Part shown: piece by piece, positions 17,603 to 26,772 of the stretch
Numbering within the stretch: position 1 is the first letter of the stretch
Layout of the letters: every line of letters begins with the position of its first letter
From: Bacteroides sp. UBA1317
GTDB taxonomy: Bacteria > Bacteroidota > Bacteroidia > Bacteroidales > Bacteroidaceae
Assembly: GCA_002307035.1 (NCBI GenBank)
Contig: DBTL01000091.1
Location: forward strand, 1-64,000
Direction: 5' to 3'
DNA length: 64,000 bases
Program-made: the position numbers and the translations under genes
Notes under the pieces: generated by a model
What the model saw: only the letters and a program-made list of their open reading frames with translations
Databases searched by the model: none
What the model was told of the DNA's origin: nothing

Positions 17603-19498
17603 ATGAACAAACTTATTTTATCGATTCTATTGCTTTTGTCTGTTGTGTGCATGCAAGCAAAGGAACGTACGGTGACAAAGCCACCCTTTTTAGTACGAAA
17701 CACGAATGCGCTCGAAATCAATAAGATTGAACTTGCAGACACTGCAACGATTATCTCTTTTGAAGCCTTTTCCAGGCCCACTGACTGGCTACAAATTAGC
17801 CCGGATTCTTATCTAATGGCTGACGGAAAGAAATATCCCATTCTATCAGCGGAGGGTATAAAACTTGGAGAAAAGTTCTATACGCTTGCTGACGGAAAGA
17901 TATCCTTCAAACTGACCTTTCCTAGTCTGCCCTCTTCGGTGGCATCGGTAGACTTTATTGAAAGTGATTGTGATGGATGTTTTAAAATATGGGGCATACA
18001 ACTCAAAGGAACTAACCTGCCAAAACTTGTACTACCCGCAGGTACCAAGATCGCTTCTCCTGACAAAAAATTGCCAACTCCTGATATTAAAATAGGTAAA
18101 GCATCATTCAAGGGACGTTTGCTTGAAATGCCGCAAGGTATGATGAAAGGAATCACACTCTATTCCAAGGACCTATTTACCGATGAAAGCAGTGCGGACA
18201 AAGTACCGGTCAATGACGATGGCAGCTTTAGCTTTGATGCAGAAATCTTTAAACCTACTACCTTTCAACTAAATGTAGGGCGTAACTCGTTCAAAATCAT
18301 TCTTGCACCTGGAGAAAATCTATCAACAGTCATTAACCTGCGTGAAATATCCAGAGAAAGAGGGCGGTATATGAAAGAGTATCCTTCGCAAGGAGAGAAA
18401 ATTTATTTCAGTGGCTATCTGGCCGGGTTAAATACTGAGCTAAATAAGTGTTCTATCAAAACCGATCTGAAAGGAGACTACAAAAAGACATATAAAGAAA
18501 TTGCAAACATGACTTTGGAGGAATGCAATAGCTACTACATGGGCAAATATGATTCCATCATGCAATTGATAGATACAGCAAACATAAGCGATGCCTGCAA
18601 AACAATACTCCGCATAGAGACAACTTTGTCAGCTGTTGAGGCTCTCTACACCTCGCAAACTGATATTGCGCGTGCCTACATAAGCATTAATAATTTAAGT
18701 AGAGAGGACAGTAATGAATATTTCAAAACTCACAGAACAATTCTGCCCAAAGAGTATTGGGAATGCATCCGCCGCTTTCCTCTAATTAATTCCCCCGAAA
18801 TATTATATGGCATTGAATTATCCTATGTCGCAAGAAACATTTATTATGCTACTAAAACCAGCAATTCTACAATAGAAGAAGCTCTAGGTACTAACGAAGG
18901 AATACTTATCAACTTAATCGCTTTTCAGCAAGCGGGTATTAAACTAAAAGATTTTACTCCACTGAGTGAAGAAGAATTGAACAAATTGAGGTCGTACAAT
19001 CTTCCGGCATGGCAAGAGATAATAGAAAAGAAAAACAATGATCTTATCGCTTTTGTAGAGGCAAACAAAAAGAAAACCGGATATACCGTGAATGAAGCAG
19101 GAGAGGTAAATAACGAAGATCTGTTTTACTCATTAACCGCTAAATACAAAGGAAAAGCTGTTCTCGTTGATTTCTGGGCAACTTGGTGCGGACCTTGTAA
19201 AATGGCCATGCAAGAGATGAAGCCAATGAAAGAGCAATTGGCCGGAAAAGATATTGTATACCTATTTATTGCAGGAGAAAACTCACCAAAGATGACTTGG
19301 GAAAACATGATACCCGATATTCATGGAGAACATGTAAGGTTGACTGATGATCAATGGAATTATCTTTCCAAGGAGTTTAAAATAGGCGGCGTTCCTTCTT
19401 ACTTCTTACTCGACAGAGAAGGAAAAATTACTTGGAAATCTACCGGATTCCCGGGAGTTGAGACTGTAAAAGGAGAGATATTGAAAGTCCTCAATTGA
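17603..19498 (+). CDS. Secreted TlpA-like thiol-disulfide oxidoreductase
   Basis: A signal peptide (MNKLILSILLLLSVVCMQA) is followed by about 480 residues of Bacteroidetes-specific sequence, including a beta-rich segment with 'KASFKGRLLEMPQG' (DUF4369-like). The C-terminal thioredoxin domain (about 500-631) has the active site WATWCGPCKMA, Cys529 and Cys532, and the cis-Pro in 'GGVPSYFLLD'. It probably reduces or isomerizes disulfides in the periplasm. Large proteins of this type are abundant in Bacteroides; the substrate is unknown. It is monocistronic, with its own promoter and a strong hairpin downstream. Confidence 0.9.
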   Translation: MNKLILSILLLLSVVCMQAKERTVTKPPFLVRNTNALEINKIELADTATIISFEAFSRPTDWLQISPDSYLMADGKKYPILSAEGIKLGEKFYTLADGKISFKLTFPSLPSSVASVDFIESDCDGCFKIWGIQLKGTNLPKLVLPAGTKIASPDKKLPTPDIKIGKASFKGRLLEMPQGMMKGITLYSKDLFTDESSADKVPVNDDGSFSFDAEIFKPTTFQLNVGRNSFKIILAPGENLSTVINLREISRERGRYMKEYPSQGEKIYFSGYLAGLNTELNKCSIKTDLKGDYKKTYKEIANMTLEECNSYYMGKYDSIMQLIDTANISDACKTILRIETTLSAVEALYTSQTDIARAYISINNLSREDSNEYFKTHRTILPKEYWECIRRFPLINSPEILYGIELSYVARNIYYATKTSNSTIEEALGTNEGILINLIAFQQAGIKLKDFTPLSEEELNKLRSYNLPAWQEIIEKKNNDLIAFVEANKKKTGYTVNEAGEVNNEDLFYSLTAKYKGKAVLVDFWATWCGPCKMAMQEMKPMKEQLAGKDIVYLFIAGENSPKMTWENMIPDIHGEHVRLTDDQWNYLSKEFKIGGVPSYFLLDREGKITWKSTGFPGVETVKGEILKVLN

Positions 19499-19514
19499 CT
19501 TTATCTCCATTAAA

Positions 19515-19570
19515 AGCTACCATTACAAAAGGGTATTTCCAACAAGAAAGACCCTTTTGTAACGGTAGCT
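19515..19570. terminator. Long hairpin after the TlpA-like gene
   Basis: AGCTACCATTACAAAAGGGT and ACCCTTTTGTAACGGTAGCT form a 20-bp stem with one mismatch around a 16-base loop. It is followed by CATTTAAATA rather than a clean T-run, so it may be a terminator or an mRNA 3'-end stabilizer. Confidence 0.65.
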
Positions 19571-19685
19571 CATTTAAATAAGCTATAACTACTCAAGCAT
19601 AACAGTGAATGAAGGATTACACTTCAGAATCTTATTTTTAGCGTTGTTTTTACTTTCTCTTCGAGGTAATTAAAAGATAAACCTG

Positions 19686-19693
19686 TATATTTG
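19686..19693 (+). promoter_or_regulatory. -7 promoter box of pheS
   Basis: TATATTTG matches TAnnTTTG and lies 45 bases before the pheS ATG. No leader peptide or T-box is visible in the short leader. Confidence 0.6.
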
Positions 19694-19738
19694 CATCTCT
19701 TTTACAAATAAGGATTAGAGTATTAATAAATCAAAGAT

Positions 19739-20758
19739 ATGATAGCTAAGATTAAACAGCTTCTCGAAGAGGTTGAAACTCTGAAAGCTGCCAACGCCGA
19801 AGAATTGGAAGCTCTCCGCATTAAGTACCTAAGTAAGAAAGGTGCCATCAACGACTTAATGGCCGACTTTCGCAATGTAGCCGCCGAACAGAAAAAAGAG
19901 GTGGGCATGAGACTTAACGAGTTGAAAACAAAGGCTCAAGACAGAATCACAGCATTGAAGGAACAGTTTGAATCGCAGGACAACGGTTGTTCGGAGATGG
20001 ACCTCACTCGCTCGGCTTATCCGGTAAAACTTGGTACCCGCCATCCGCTATCTATCGTAAGAAATGAAATTATCGATATCTTTGGTCGCTTAGGATTCAG
20101 CATAGCCGAAGGTCCTGAAATTGAAGATGACTGGCATGTGTTCTCTGCACTTAACTTTGCCGAAGATCATCCGGCACGCGATATGCAAGATACATTCTTC
20201 ATCGAATCTCATCCTGACATCCTGCTACGCACACATACATCATCCGTACAAACTCGTGTGATGGAGGTGTCACAACCTCCTATCCGCATCATTTGTCCGG
20301 GACGTGTGTATCGCAACGAGGCGATCAGTTATCGTGCACACTGCTTCTTCCATCAGGTAGAGGCGTTGTATGTGGATAAGAATGTTTCATTCACTGATCT
20401 AAAGCAGGTATTATTGCTTTTTGCCAAAGAGATGTTTGGCGCCGACACAAAGATCCGTCTGCGCCCGTCGTACTTCCCCTTTACAGAGCCTAGCGCCGAA
20501 ATGGACATCAGCTGCAACATCTGTGGCGGTAAAGGTTGCCCTTTCTGCAAGCACACCGGTTGGGTAGAGATTCTGGGTTGCGGTATGGTAGATCCGAACG
20601 TGCTCGAATCAAACGGTATAGATAGTAAGATATACAGCGGATATGCTTTGGGAATGGGTATAGAGCGTATCACCAACTTGAAATATCAGGTAAAAGACCT
20701 CCGTATGTTCTCTGAGAACGACACACGCTTCCTGAAAGAGTTTGAAGCGGCAAATTAA
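19739..20758 (+). CDS. pheS: Phenylalanyl-tRNA synthetase alpha subunit
   Basis: The catalytic subunit of the alpha2-beta2 enzyme charges tRNA-Phe. An N-terminal coiled coil (about 1-85) is followed by the class II core with 'GPEIEDDWHVFSALNF', 'RTHTSSVQTR', motif 2 'PGRVYRNEAISYRAHCFFHQ' and motif 3 'GMGIERITNLKY'. A Cys-rich insertion (CNICGGKGCPFCKHTGW, from about residue 260) could bind zinc. Length 339 is normal. pheT is not adjacent, as is usual in Bacteroidetes. Confidence 0.97.
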   Translation: MIAKIKQLLEEVETLKAANAEELEALRIKYLSKKGAINDLMADFRNVAAEQKKEVGMRLNELKTKAQDRITALKEQFESQDNGCSEMDLTRSAYPVKLGTRHPLSIVRNEIIDIFGRLGFSIAEGPEIEDDWHVFSALNFAEDHPARDMQDTFFIESHPDILLRTHTSSVQTRVMEVSQPPIRIICPGRVYRNEAISYRAHCFFHQVEALYVDKNVSFTDLKQVLLLFAKEMFGADTKIRLRPSYFPFTEPSAEMDISCNICGGKGCPFCKHTGWVEILGCGMVDPNVLESNGIDSKIYSGYALGMGIERITNLKYQVKDLRMFSENDTRFLKEFEAAN

Positions 20759-20779
20759 AGTCCTTTTGCATGAAGAGAG

Positions 20780-20823
20780 TTCATTTAGAGATGCTGAAGT
20801 CATGTTCGGCATCTCTAAGTGAA
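20780..20823. terminator. Hairpin after pheS
   Basis: TTCATTTAGAGATGCTG pairs with CGGCATCTCTAAGTGAA with wobble pairs. The T-run is missing on the plus strand (ATAAAAT follows), so it may be a weak terminator or stability element between pheS and the MFS gene. Confidence 0.5.
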
Positions 20824-20884
20824 ATAAAATAAGAGGTAACACAAAAGATGTGTTCCTACGAATAGAAACTAAAAATACGAAACG

Positions 20885-22081
20885 ATGGCAAAAGACAAAC
20901 TGGTAACCCCGGATTATTGTCGCATCCTGGCGGCAAACTTTCTTTTGTTCTTTGCCTTTTATCTGATACTTCCTGTACTTCCATTCTACTTGACAGAAGT
21001 ATTTCAAGCTAGTAATGCAGCTGTTGGCATCATCTTATCCTGTTACACCATTGCCGCACTTTGCATCCGCCCATTCTCCGGTTATTTACTCGACACACTT
21101 GCGCGCAAACCACTTTACCTGATTGCTTATTTCATTTTCACAACCATCTTTGCCGGTTACCTGCTGGCAGGAGTACTGATGCTATTCGTCATGTTGCGGG
21201 TAGTACATGGATTGGCTTTTGGCATGGTAACAGTAGCGGGCAACACCATCGTGATAGACATCACACCCTCTTCACGTCGTGGAGAAGCGGTGGGATACTA
21301 CGGACTGATGAATAACATGGCCATGAGCATCGGCCCTATGGTGGGACTTTTCATGCACGACACGTATTCCTTCCAAGCCATCTTCACGTTCTCATTAGCT
21401 TCAGGCTCTCTCGGATTCATCATGGCTTGTCTGGTTAAAACACCGGCAAAGCAACCTGTACAGAGTGAGCCGATCTCGTTCGACCGATTTGTCTTACTGA
21501 AAGGTATTCCTGCAGGAGTTTCTTTGTTATTGCTTTCCATCCCTTATGGCATGACTAGTACCTACGTGGCTATGTATGCCAAAGAGATAGGTATCACAAT
21601 CAGTTCAGGCCTCTTCTTTACTTTTATGGCAGTAGGTATGGCCGTATCACGCATGTTTTCGGGGAGGCAGGTAGATAAAGGGCGCATCACGCAAGTCATC
21701 GCACTGGGGCTCTACCTGGTATGTTTCTGTTTCTTTGCGCTAAGTGCTTGTGGAATGTTAATCAAGTGGAATACCACATTTGCCACCTACTTGTTTTTTG
21801 GCATAGCTCTGTTTCTCGGCATTGGTTTCGGTACCATGTTTCCGGCATTTAACTCTTTGTTCGTCAATCTGGCTCCCAACAGTAAACGCGGAACAGCCAC
21901 GTCCACCTATCTTACATCATGGGATGTAGGCATCGGCATTGGGTTGATGTCTGGAGGATACATCGCACAAATCACCTCTTTTGACGCAGCCTACCTTTTC
22001 GGTGCTTGCCTCACCGTAGTTTCTACCTTTTACTTTCGGTTAAAGGTGGCACCACACTTTGAGCGAAACAAACTGAGATAA
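20885..22081 (+). CDS. MFS transporter
   Basis: This 12-TM major facilitator has 'RPFSGYLLDTLARKPLY' (the loop 2-3 signature in a DHA1-like form) and a second-half copy 'SRMFSGRQVDKGRITQ'. At 398 residues it is a standard drug or sugar exporter of the arabinose-efflux type; the substrate cannot be read. It lies upstream of nth with a 37-base gap and may be co-transcribed with it. No clear -7 box was seen upstream. Confidence 0.88.
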   Translation: MAKDKLVTPDYCRILAANFLLFFAFYLILPVLPFYLTEVFQASNAAVGIILSCYTIAALCIRPFSGYLLDTLARKPLYLIAYFIFTTIFAGYLLAGVLMLFVMLRVVHGLAFGMVTVAGNTIVIDITPSSRRGEAVGYYGLMNNMAMSIGPMVGLFMHDTYSFQAIFTFSLASGSLGFIMACLVKTPAKQPVQSEPISFDRFVLLKGIPAGVSLLLLSIPYGMTSTYVAMYAKEIGITISSGLFFTFMAVGMAVSRMFSGRQVDKGRITQVIALGLYLVCFCFFALSACGMLIKWNTTFATYLFFGIALFLGIGFGTMFPAFNSLFVNLAPNSKRGTATSTYLTSWDVGIGIGLMSGGYIAQITSFDAAYLFGACLTVVSTFYFRLKVAPHFERNKLR

Positions 22082-22118
22082 ATGCTTGTTCTGAGAAAGA
22101 AAACAAAATAAAAACAGG

Positions 22119-22793
22119 ATGAGAAAGAAAGAAAGATATGAAAGAGTGATTGCTTGGTTTCAGGAAAATGTACCCGTGGCCGAAACAGAACTGCACTACA
22201 ACGATCCGTTCGAGCTTCTGATAGCCGTCATCCTTTCCGCTCAATGCACAGACAAGCGGGTGAACATGATTACCCCAAAGTTATTTAGTGACTTCCCTAC
22301 CCCCGAAGCACTGGCTGCCAGCACTCCCGAAGTAGTGTTTGAATACATCCGCAGTGTCTCTTATCCGAATAATAAAGCCAAACATCTGGTCGGCATGGCA
22401 CGCATGCTGACGAGTGACTTCGGTAGCCAAGTGCCAGCCGAATTGGAACAACTCATCAAACTCCCCGGTGTGGGGCGAAAGACAGCCAATGTCATTCAAT
22501 CTGTCGTGTTCAACAAAGCCGCTATGGCAGTGGACACACATGTGTTTAGAGTCTCCAACCGCATCGGACTGACGACCAATTCAAAGACACCTCTCGCTAC
22601 GGAAAAAGAACTAATGAAATACATTCCCAAGAAGCTCGTGCCCATTGCTCATCACTGGCTCATACTGCACGGAAGATACATCTGCCAAGCCCGCACTCCA
22701 AAGTGCGAAGAGTGTGGCCTCAAGCCAATGTGTTCTTATTATTCCGACATGCATAAACTAAGTAAAGAGGCCGAAAAAGACAAGAATAAATAA
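22119..22793 (+). CDS. nth: Endonuclease III (base excision repair glycosylase/AP lyase)
   Basis: This enzyme removes oxidized pyrimidines and cuts at abasic sites. The helix-hairpin-helix LPGVGRKTANV carries catalytic Lys121, and AVDTHVFR carries Asp139, matching E. coli Nth Lys120/Asp138. The C-terminal [4Fe-4S] ligands are C-x6-C-x2-C-x5-C (CQARTPKCEECGLKPMC). Length is 224 residues. Confidence 0.97.
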   Translation: MRKKERYERVIAWFQENVPVAETELHYNDPFELLIAVILSAQCTDKRVNMITPKLFSDFPTPEALAASTPEVVFEYIRSVSYPNNKAKHLVGMARMLTSDFGSQVPAELEQLIKLPGVGRKTANVIQSVVFNKAAMAVDTHVFRVSNRIGLTTNSKTPLATEKELMKYIPKKLVPIAHHWLILHGRYICQARTPKCEECGLKPMCSYYSDMHKLSKEAEKDKNK

Positions 22794-22824
22794 TAAATTC
22801 ATAGCAAAAAAGAGAAATATGTAC

Positions 22825-22832
22825 TAACTTTG
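22825..22832 (+). promoter_or_regulatory. -7 promoter box of pgk
   Basis: TAACTTTG matches TAnnTTTG, 46 bases before the pgk ATG. Confidence 0.6.
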
Positions 22833-22878
22833 CGCTCATCGAAAAAAGTACTAACACTTTTAAATAAAATAGAGTATT

Positions 22879-24138
22879 ATGCAAACAATTGACCAATTCA
22901 ATTTTGCCGGCAAAAAGGCATTCGTCAGAGTGGACTTCAATGTACCTTTGGACGAAAACTTCAACGTTACAGATGACAATCGTATCCGCGCTGCTCTCCC
23001 TACTTTAAAGAAGATTCTTTCTGATGGTGGTAGCCTTATCATTGGTTCTCACTTGGGCCGTCCTAAAGGACCTACTGATAAGTTCTCTTTGAAGCACATT
23101 GTAGCTCATGTATCTAAAGTACTAGGCGTTGAAGTGCAGTTTGCTAACGACTGCATAGGCGAAGAAGCTGTTGCTAAATCTGCTGCTCTGAAACCGGGCG
23201 AAGCCTTATTACTTGAAAATCTTCGCTTCTATGCTGAAGAAGAAGGTAAACCAAGAGGATTGGCAGAAGATGCTACAGATGAAGAAAAAGCGGCTGCTAA
23301 AAAAGCAGTAAAGGCAAGCCAAAAGGAATTCACCAAGAAATTGGCTTCGTATGCTGATTGCTACGTGAACGATGCTTTCGGTACTGCTCACCGCGCACAT
23401 GCTTCTACCGCACTGATTGCTGACTATTTCGATACTGACAGCAAGATGTTCGGTTACCTGATGAATAAAGAGGTAACTGCCGTTGATAAGATATTGAACG
23501 ACATTAAGCGTCCGTTTACTGCTATCATGGGTGGTTCAAAGGTTTCTTCTAAAATAGAAATCATTGAGAACTTGCTTTCAAAGGTTGATAACCTGATTAT
23601 CACGGGCGGTATGACCTTTACTTTTACTAAAGCGTTGGGCGGAAAGATCGGTTCTTCTATTTGCGAAGACGATAAAATGCCGTTAGCTTTAGAATTGATA
23701 GAGAAAGCAAAGAAGAATAATGTTAATCTAATCATTGCTGTGGATGCTAAGATAGCTGATAGCTTCTCAAATGATGCCAACACTCAGTTTGTTGACGATG
23801 ATGTAATACCTGACGGATGGTCTGGTCTTGATATTGGTCCTAAAACTGAAGAAATTTATGCGAAAGTAATCAAAGAATCAAAGACTATTCTTTGGAATGG
23901 TCCTACGGGAGTATTCGAATTTGAAAACTTCTCTCACGGTTCTAAGTCGGTAGGCGAAGCAATCGTTGAAGCGACTAAGAATGGCGCTTTCTCACTAGTA
24001 GGTGGTGGTGACTCTGTAGCTTGTGTTAACAAGTTCGGTTTAGCTGACGGCGTATCTTACGTTTCTACAGGTGGTGGAGCATTGCTTGAGGCAATCGAAG
24101 GAAAAGTTCTTCCGGGTATCGCCGCAATCAAAGGATAA
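22879..24138 (+). CDS. pgk: Phosphoglycerate kinase
   Basis: The glycolytic enzyme interconverts 1,3-bisphosphoglycerate + ADP and 3-phosphoglycerate + ATP. The N-terminal signature is [10 protein letters not shown]. Substrate-loop 'GSHLGRPKG', '[16 protein letters not shown]', hinge '[10 protein letters not shown]' and nucleotide motif '[13 protein letters not shown]' are all present. Length 419 is normal, with a short Lys/Ala-rich insertion near residues 130-150. It has its own promoter and terminator. Confidence 0.98.
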   Translation: MQTIDQFNFAGKKAFVRVDFNVPLDENFNVTDDNRIRAALPTLKKILSDGGSLIIGSHLGRPKGPTDKFSLKHIVAHVSKVLGVEVQFANDCIGEEAVAKSAALKPGEALLLENLRFYAEEEGKPRGLAEDATDEEKAAAKKAVKASQKEFTKKLASYADCYVNDAFGTAHRAHASTALIADYFDTDSKMFGYLMNKEVTAVDKILNDIKRPFTAIMGGSKVSSKIEIIENLLSKVDNLIITGGMTFTFTKALGGKIGSSICEDDKMPLALELIEKAKKNNVNLIIAVDAKIADSFSNDANTQFVDDDVIPDGWSGLDIGPKTEEIYAKVIKESKTILWNGPTGVFEFENFSHGSKSVGEAIVEATKNGAFSLVGGGDSVACVNKFGLADGVSYVSTGGGALLEAIEGKVLPGIAAIKG

Positions 24139-24160
24139 TTCTCGCAAAGCACATACTTAT

Positions 24161-24188
24161 AGGCAGCTTTCCCACGGGAAGGTTGCCT
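24161..24188 (+). terminator. Intrinsic terminator after pgk
   Basis: AGGCAGCTTTCCC and GGGAAGGTTGCCT form a stem with a two-base loop and are followed by ATTTTTTT. Confidence 0.85.
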
Positions 24189-24221
24189 ATTTTTTTAATC
24201 TTATACTCTCAGAGCACCATC

Positions 24222-25187
24222 ATGAAGAAAATTCTACTTGTATGTTCTTCAATCCTTTTAATACTCTCGGGATGCACCGGAAGCAAAAAAGAGAAGGCTA
24301 TTTCAATTGAGCTGCAACCCATCAATCTAGGGGCTATGTCCTCTATGGATTATGTTCCGTTTATCATCGCAGAGAAAGAAGGCATTTATGATTCTCTGGG
24401 ATTGAAACTAAACATCGTGAAGTTCTTCTCGACCACCGACCGCGATGCCGCCTTTCAATCAGGTGACATAGACGGAACGATTATTGACTACACCAATGCC
24501 GCCATTCTGCAATCACACCACATCCCTTTGAAAATCGTGATGAAGAACGATGGCTATTTCTGCTTCATAGCTGGAAAAGAAAGCGGTATCAAATCACTCT
24601 CTCAACTAAAAGGGAAAAACATTGCCGTATCGCACAACAGCGTGATAGACTATGTTACGGACTTCATTCTCAACAAGGCCGGCATTACTCTCGCAGAAGT
24701 GAATAAACCGGAAATAAACAACATTCCCCTCCGACTGGAGATGCTGCAATACGGACAAGTTGATGCATCTGTATTTTCTGATCCTTTTGCCACCATCGCA
24801 ATGAACAACGGACATAAATCACTCATCAGCACGCAGGAATTAGGCCTGTCGATTACTGGAACGGCCTTCTCAGAAAAGGCATTGAAGAATAAATCGGAAG
24901 AGATTAAACGACTGGTCAAAGGATATAATTTAGCTGTTGACTACATCCGAACGCATCCACTGAAAGAGTGGAGACAGATACTGATAGAAGATGCCGGAGT
25001 GCCGGAAGCATTGGTAGGCATCATTGCCTTGCCGCAATATCAATATGCCGCTCTGCCTGCCGCCAAAGATCTGGAAGGCACCATTGCCTGGTTAAAGGCG
25101 AAGAATCTATTGCCGAACACGTATAGCATAAAAAGCCTCGTAGATTCCATCTATACACAACCTGATGTAGCAACAGAGACCGAATAA
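24222..25187 (+). CDS. Substrate-binding lipoprotein (NMT1/THI5-like, SBP)
   Basis: The lipoprotein signal MKKILLVCSSILLILSGC gives a lipobox ending LSGC. The mature part is a two-lobed periplasmic binding protein: 'GAMSSMDYVPFIIAEKEGIYDSLGLKLNIVKF' and 'SGDIDGTIIDYTNAAIL' are typical of the NMT1/SsuA/ThiY family for thiamine precursors, sulfonates or nitrate. No ABC permease or ATPase is adjacent, so it is an orphan SBP. A beta-barrel porin follows 48 bases later, possibly in the same transcript. The ATG at 24222 is chosen over one at 24183 that lies inside the pgk terminator. Ligand unknown. Confidence 0.9.
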   Translation: MKKILLVCSSILLILSGCTGSKKEKAISIELQPINLGAMSSMDYVPFIIAEKEGIYDSLGLKLNIVKFFSTTDRDAAFQSGDIDGTIIDYTNAAILQSHHIPLKIVMKNDGYFCFIAGKESGIKSLSQLKGKNIAVSHNSVIDYVTDFILNKAGITLAEVNKPEINNIPLRLEMLQYGQVDASVFSDPFATIAMNNGHKSLISTQELGLSITGTAFSEKALKNKSEEIKRLVKGYNLAVDYIRTHPLKEWRQILIEDAGVPEALVGIIALPQYQYAALPAAKDLEGTIAWLKAKNLLPNTYSIKSLVDSIYTQPDVATETE

Positions 25188-25235
25188 TAAAATAACCATA
25201 TCCAACAAACACAAAATATCAATTAATCAAATTAT

Positions 25236-26255
25236 ATGAAACGTATTTTACTTATCGTTCTGGCTGTTATCACATTAAGCAGCATCAAAGCTCAAGAAGA
25301 AGTCCAAAAAGTAATTAACACGCTGAAAGAACGCATCACACTGTCGGGATACGCACATGCGGGATATACGTATGACGACTCAAAAGAGGTGGATAACACC
25401 TTCGAAATTAAGCGGATTATCTTCATGGCACACGGACAGATCACCAAAGAGTGGTCGTGCTACTTCATGTACAATTTCAATGGAGGTGGGAACTTACTTG
25501 AAATGTACACCGACTATCAGTTCTTGCCGGGACTTACTGCTCGCCTTGGACAGTTTAAAACGGCATACGGCATCGAAAATCAGATGTCTCTCTCCGATGT
25601 TGAATTGATCAACTGTGGTTCGTTGGTAACCAACTATCTGGCCGGAATGGACAATAGTGATAAACTATACGGTAGCACCGGTGGCCGTGATGCAGGAGTA
25701 ATGATTTACGGTGATCTGTTTGAGAAGCTTATCAGCTACAATCTTGGCGTAATGAATGGGCAAGGCATCAACATTAAAGATCAGAATAACCAAAAGGATA
25801 TTGTGGGTAGCTTGATGGCAAACCCTTTGAAATGGCTCTCAGTAGGTGGCTCATTCGTTAAGGGTAAAGGTTGTGCAGTAGCAACTTCCTCGATCAACCC
25901 TGATATAAAGGTGGGCGACAGTTACACTCGCAATCGTTGGGCTCTGGGAGCTGTAATAAAGACGAAGCCCCTGAACTTACGCACCGAATATATGGGCGGA
26001 AAAGATGGTGAAGTGAAGAGTGACGGATTTTACGCCACGGCCAATTTTCATGTGCTCCCTAAGATCGACTTGATTGCTTCTTACGACTATCTCAACAGAG
26101 ACAAGCGGATAGCAGACAAGCAAACGGACTACGTGACAGGAGTGCAATATTGGTTCTACCCTCGTTGCCGACTGCAAGCCCAATACACTTTCTGCAACAA
26201 GACACAGCAAGATAATAGCAATTTGATTCAGGCACAGGTACAAGTGAGATTTTAA
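25236..26255 (+). CDS. Outer-membrane porin (phosphate-selective porin O/P-like)
   Basis: A signal peptide (MKRILLIVLAVITLSSIKA) is followed by a 320-residue beta barrel with alternating hydrophobic/polar strands. It ends in 'QAQVQVRF', the C-terminal Phe of outer-membrane proteins. 'AHAGYTYDD' and 'GQFKTAYGIENQMSL' fit the OprO/P-like porin family of Bacteroidetes. It follows the orphan SBP, so the two may serve one ligand, the porin letting it through the outer membrane. Confidence 0.87.
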   Translation: MKRILLIVLAVITLSSIKAQEEVQKVINTLKERITLSGYAHAGYTYDDSKEVDNTFEIKRIIFMAHGQITKEWSCYFMYNFNGGGNLLEMYTDYQFLPGLTARLGQFKTAYGIENQMSLSDVELINCGSLVTNYLAGMDNSDKLYGSTGGRDAGVMIYGDLFEKLISYNLGVMNGQGINIKDQNNQKDIVGSLMANPLKWLSVGGSFVKGKGCAVATSSINPDIKVGDSYTRNRWALGAVIKTKPLNLRTEYMGGKDGEVKSDGFYATANFHVLPKIDLIASYDYLNRDKRIADKQTDYVTGVQYWFYPRCRLQAQYTFCNKTQQDNSNLIQAQVQVRF

Positions 26256-26319
26256 TCCTGCCGTAGAATATAATCTCATTTTTTCACCCGAAACGCTTGA
26301 CTTTGGATGCGAAATGTAT

Positions 26320-26327
26320 TACCTTTG
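26320..26327 (+). promoter_or_regulatory. -7 promoter box of a short transcript
   Basis: TACCTTTG matches TAnnTTTG, with CTTG at 26296-26299 twenty bases upstream. Transcription would begin near 26334 and meet the terminator at 26367. Confidence 0.5.
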
Positions 26328-26333
26328 TTAGCG

Positions 26334-26399
26334 TAATCATAAAATAGTTTGAATTTTAATTACGGTAAAAGGAAGAAGTTGCGACTTCTTCCTTTTTTT
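26334..26399 (+). ncRNA. Candidate small RNA of about 65 nt
   Basis: The segment runs from a predicted start 7 bases after the TACCTTTG box to the end of the T-run. It has no plausible open frame. Its second half is the terminator stem AAAAGGAAGAAGT / ACTTCTTCCTTTT. It may equally be just the porin terminator with a chance promoter in front. Confidence 0.35.
26367..26399 (+). terminator. Strong intrinsic terminator
   Basis: A perfect 13-bp stem (AAAAGGAAGAAGT, loop TGCG, ACTTCTTCCTTTT) runs directly into TTTTTTT. It ends the porin transcript and/or the short transcript from 26334. Confidence 0.85.
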
Positions 26400-26450
26400 G
26401 TGCCCAAACAGTTCGGATTGCCTCAACACAATGCTTTATCGATCAACTGG

Positions 26451-26560
26451 ACGGTTCTCTTTACCCATCTGCACGGCTCAGTTGAAGCATCTGCACGGTT
26501 CTCTTGCCAATTTGCACGGTTGCACTTCGCCCAAAAGACGGTTGCACTTCAGCAATCTGC
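26451..26560. repeat. Degenerate 22-bp tandem array (5 units)
   Basis: Units begin with ACGG at 26451, 26473, 26495, 26516 and 26538, that is spacings of 22, 22, 21 and 22. Most end with CTGC or TTGC. Units such as ACGGTTCTCTTTACCCATCTGC and ACGGTTCTCTTGCCAATTTGC are clearly related. Unit length is about two helical turns. Function unknown. Confidence 0.65.
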
Positions 26561-26764
26561 TTATTTGTTAGCATCCAAGCACCTTTATGTTTCCCAAAAA
26601 CACCTATTTGCCTGTTCAATAATGCCTTTACCTTTTGGCTCCCGCCTCATTCGTTAATAATCAATAAATCGTCTCTTGACAAAAATAACCTCATGGTCCC
26701 TAAAAAAAGACATTACATCTACTGTTTTATCACAACAAAAGAAGGTACTTATAAAATAATATTG

Positions 26765-26772
26765 TACATTTG
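26765..26772 (+). promoter_or_regulatory. -7 promoter box of the DUF418/TPR operon
   Basis: TACATTTG matches TAnnTTTG, 37 bases before the DUF418 gene start. Confidence 0.6.

Noticed and set aside
24183..24221. Earlier start for the substrate-binding lipoprotein
   Set aside because: The extension lies in the pgk terminator and would destroy the lipoprotein signal at 24222.
26451..26560. Possible CRISPR array
   Set aside because: Units are adjacent without unique spacers, diverge in sequence and no cas gene is near.
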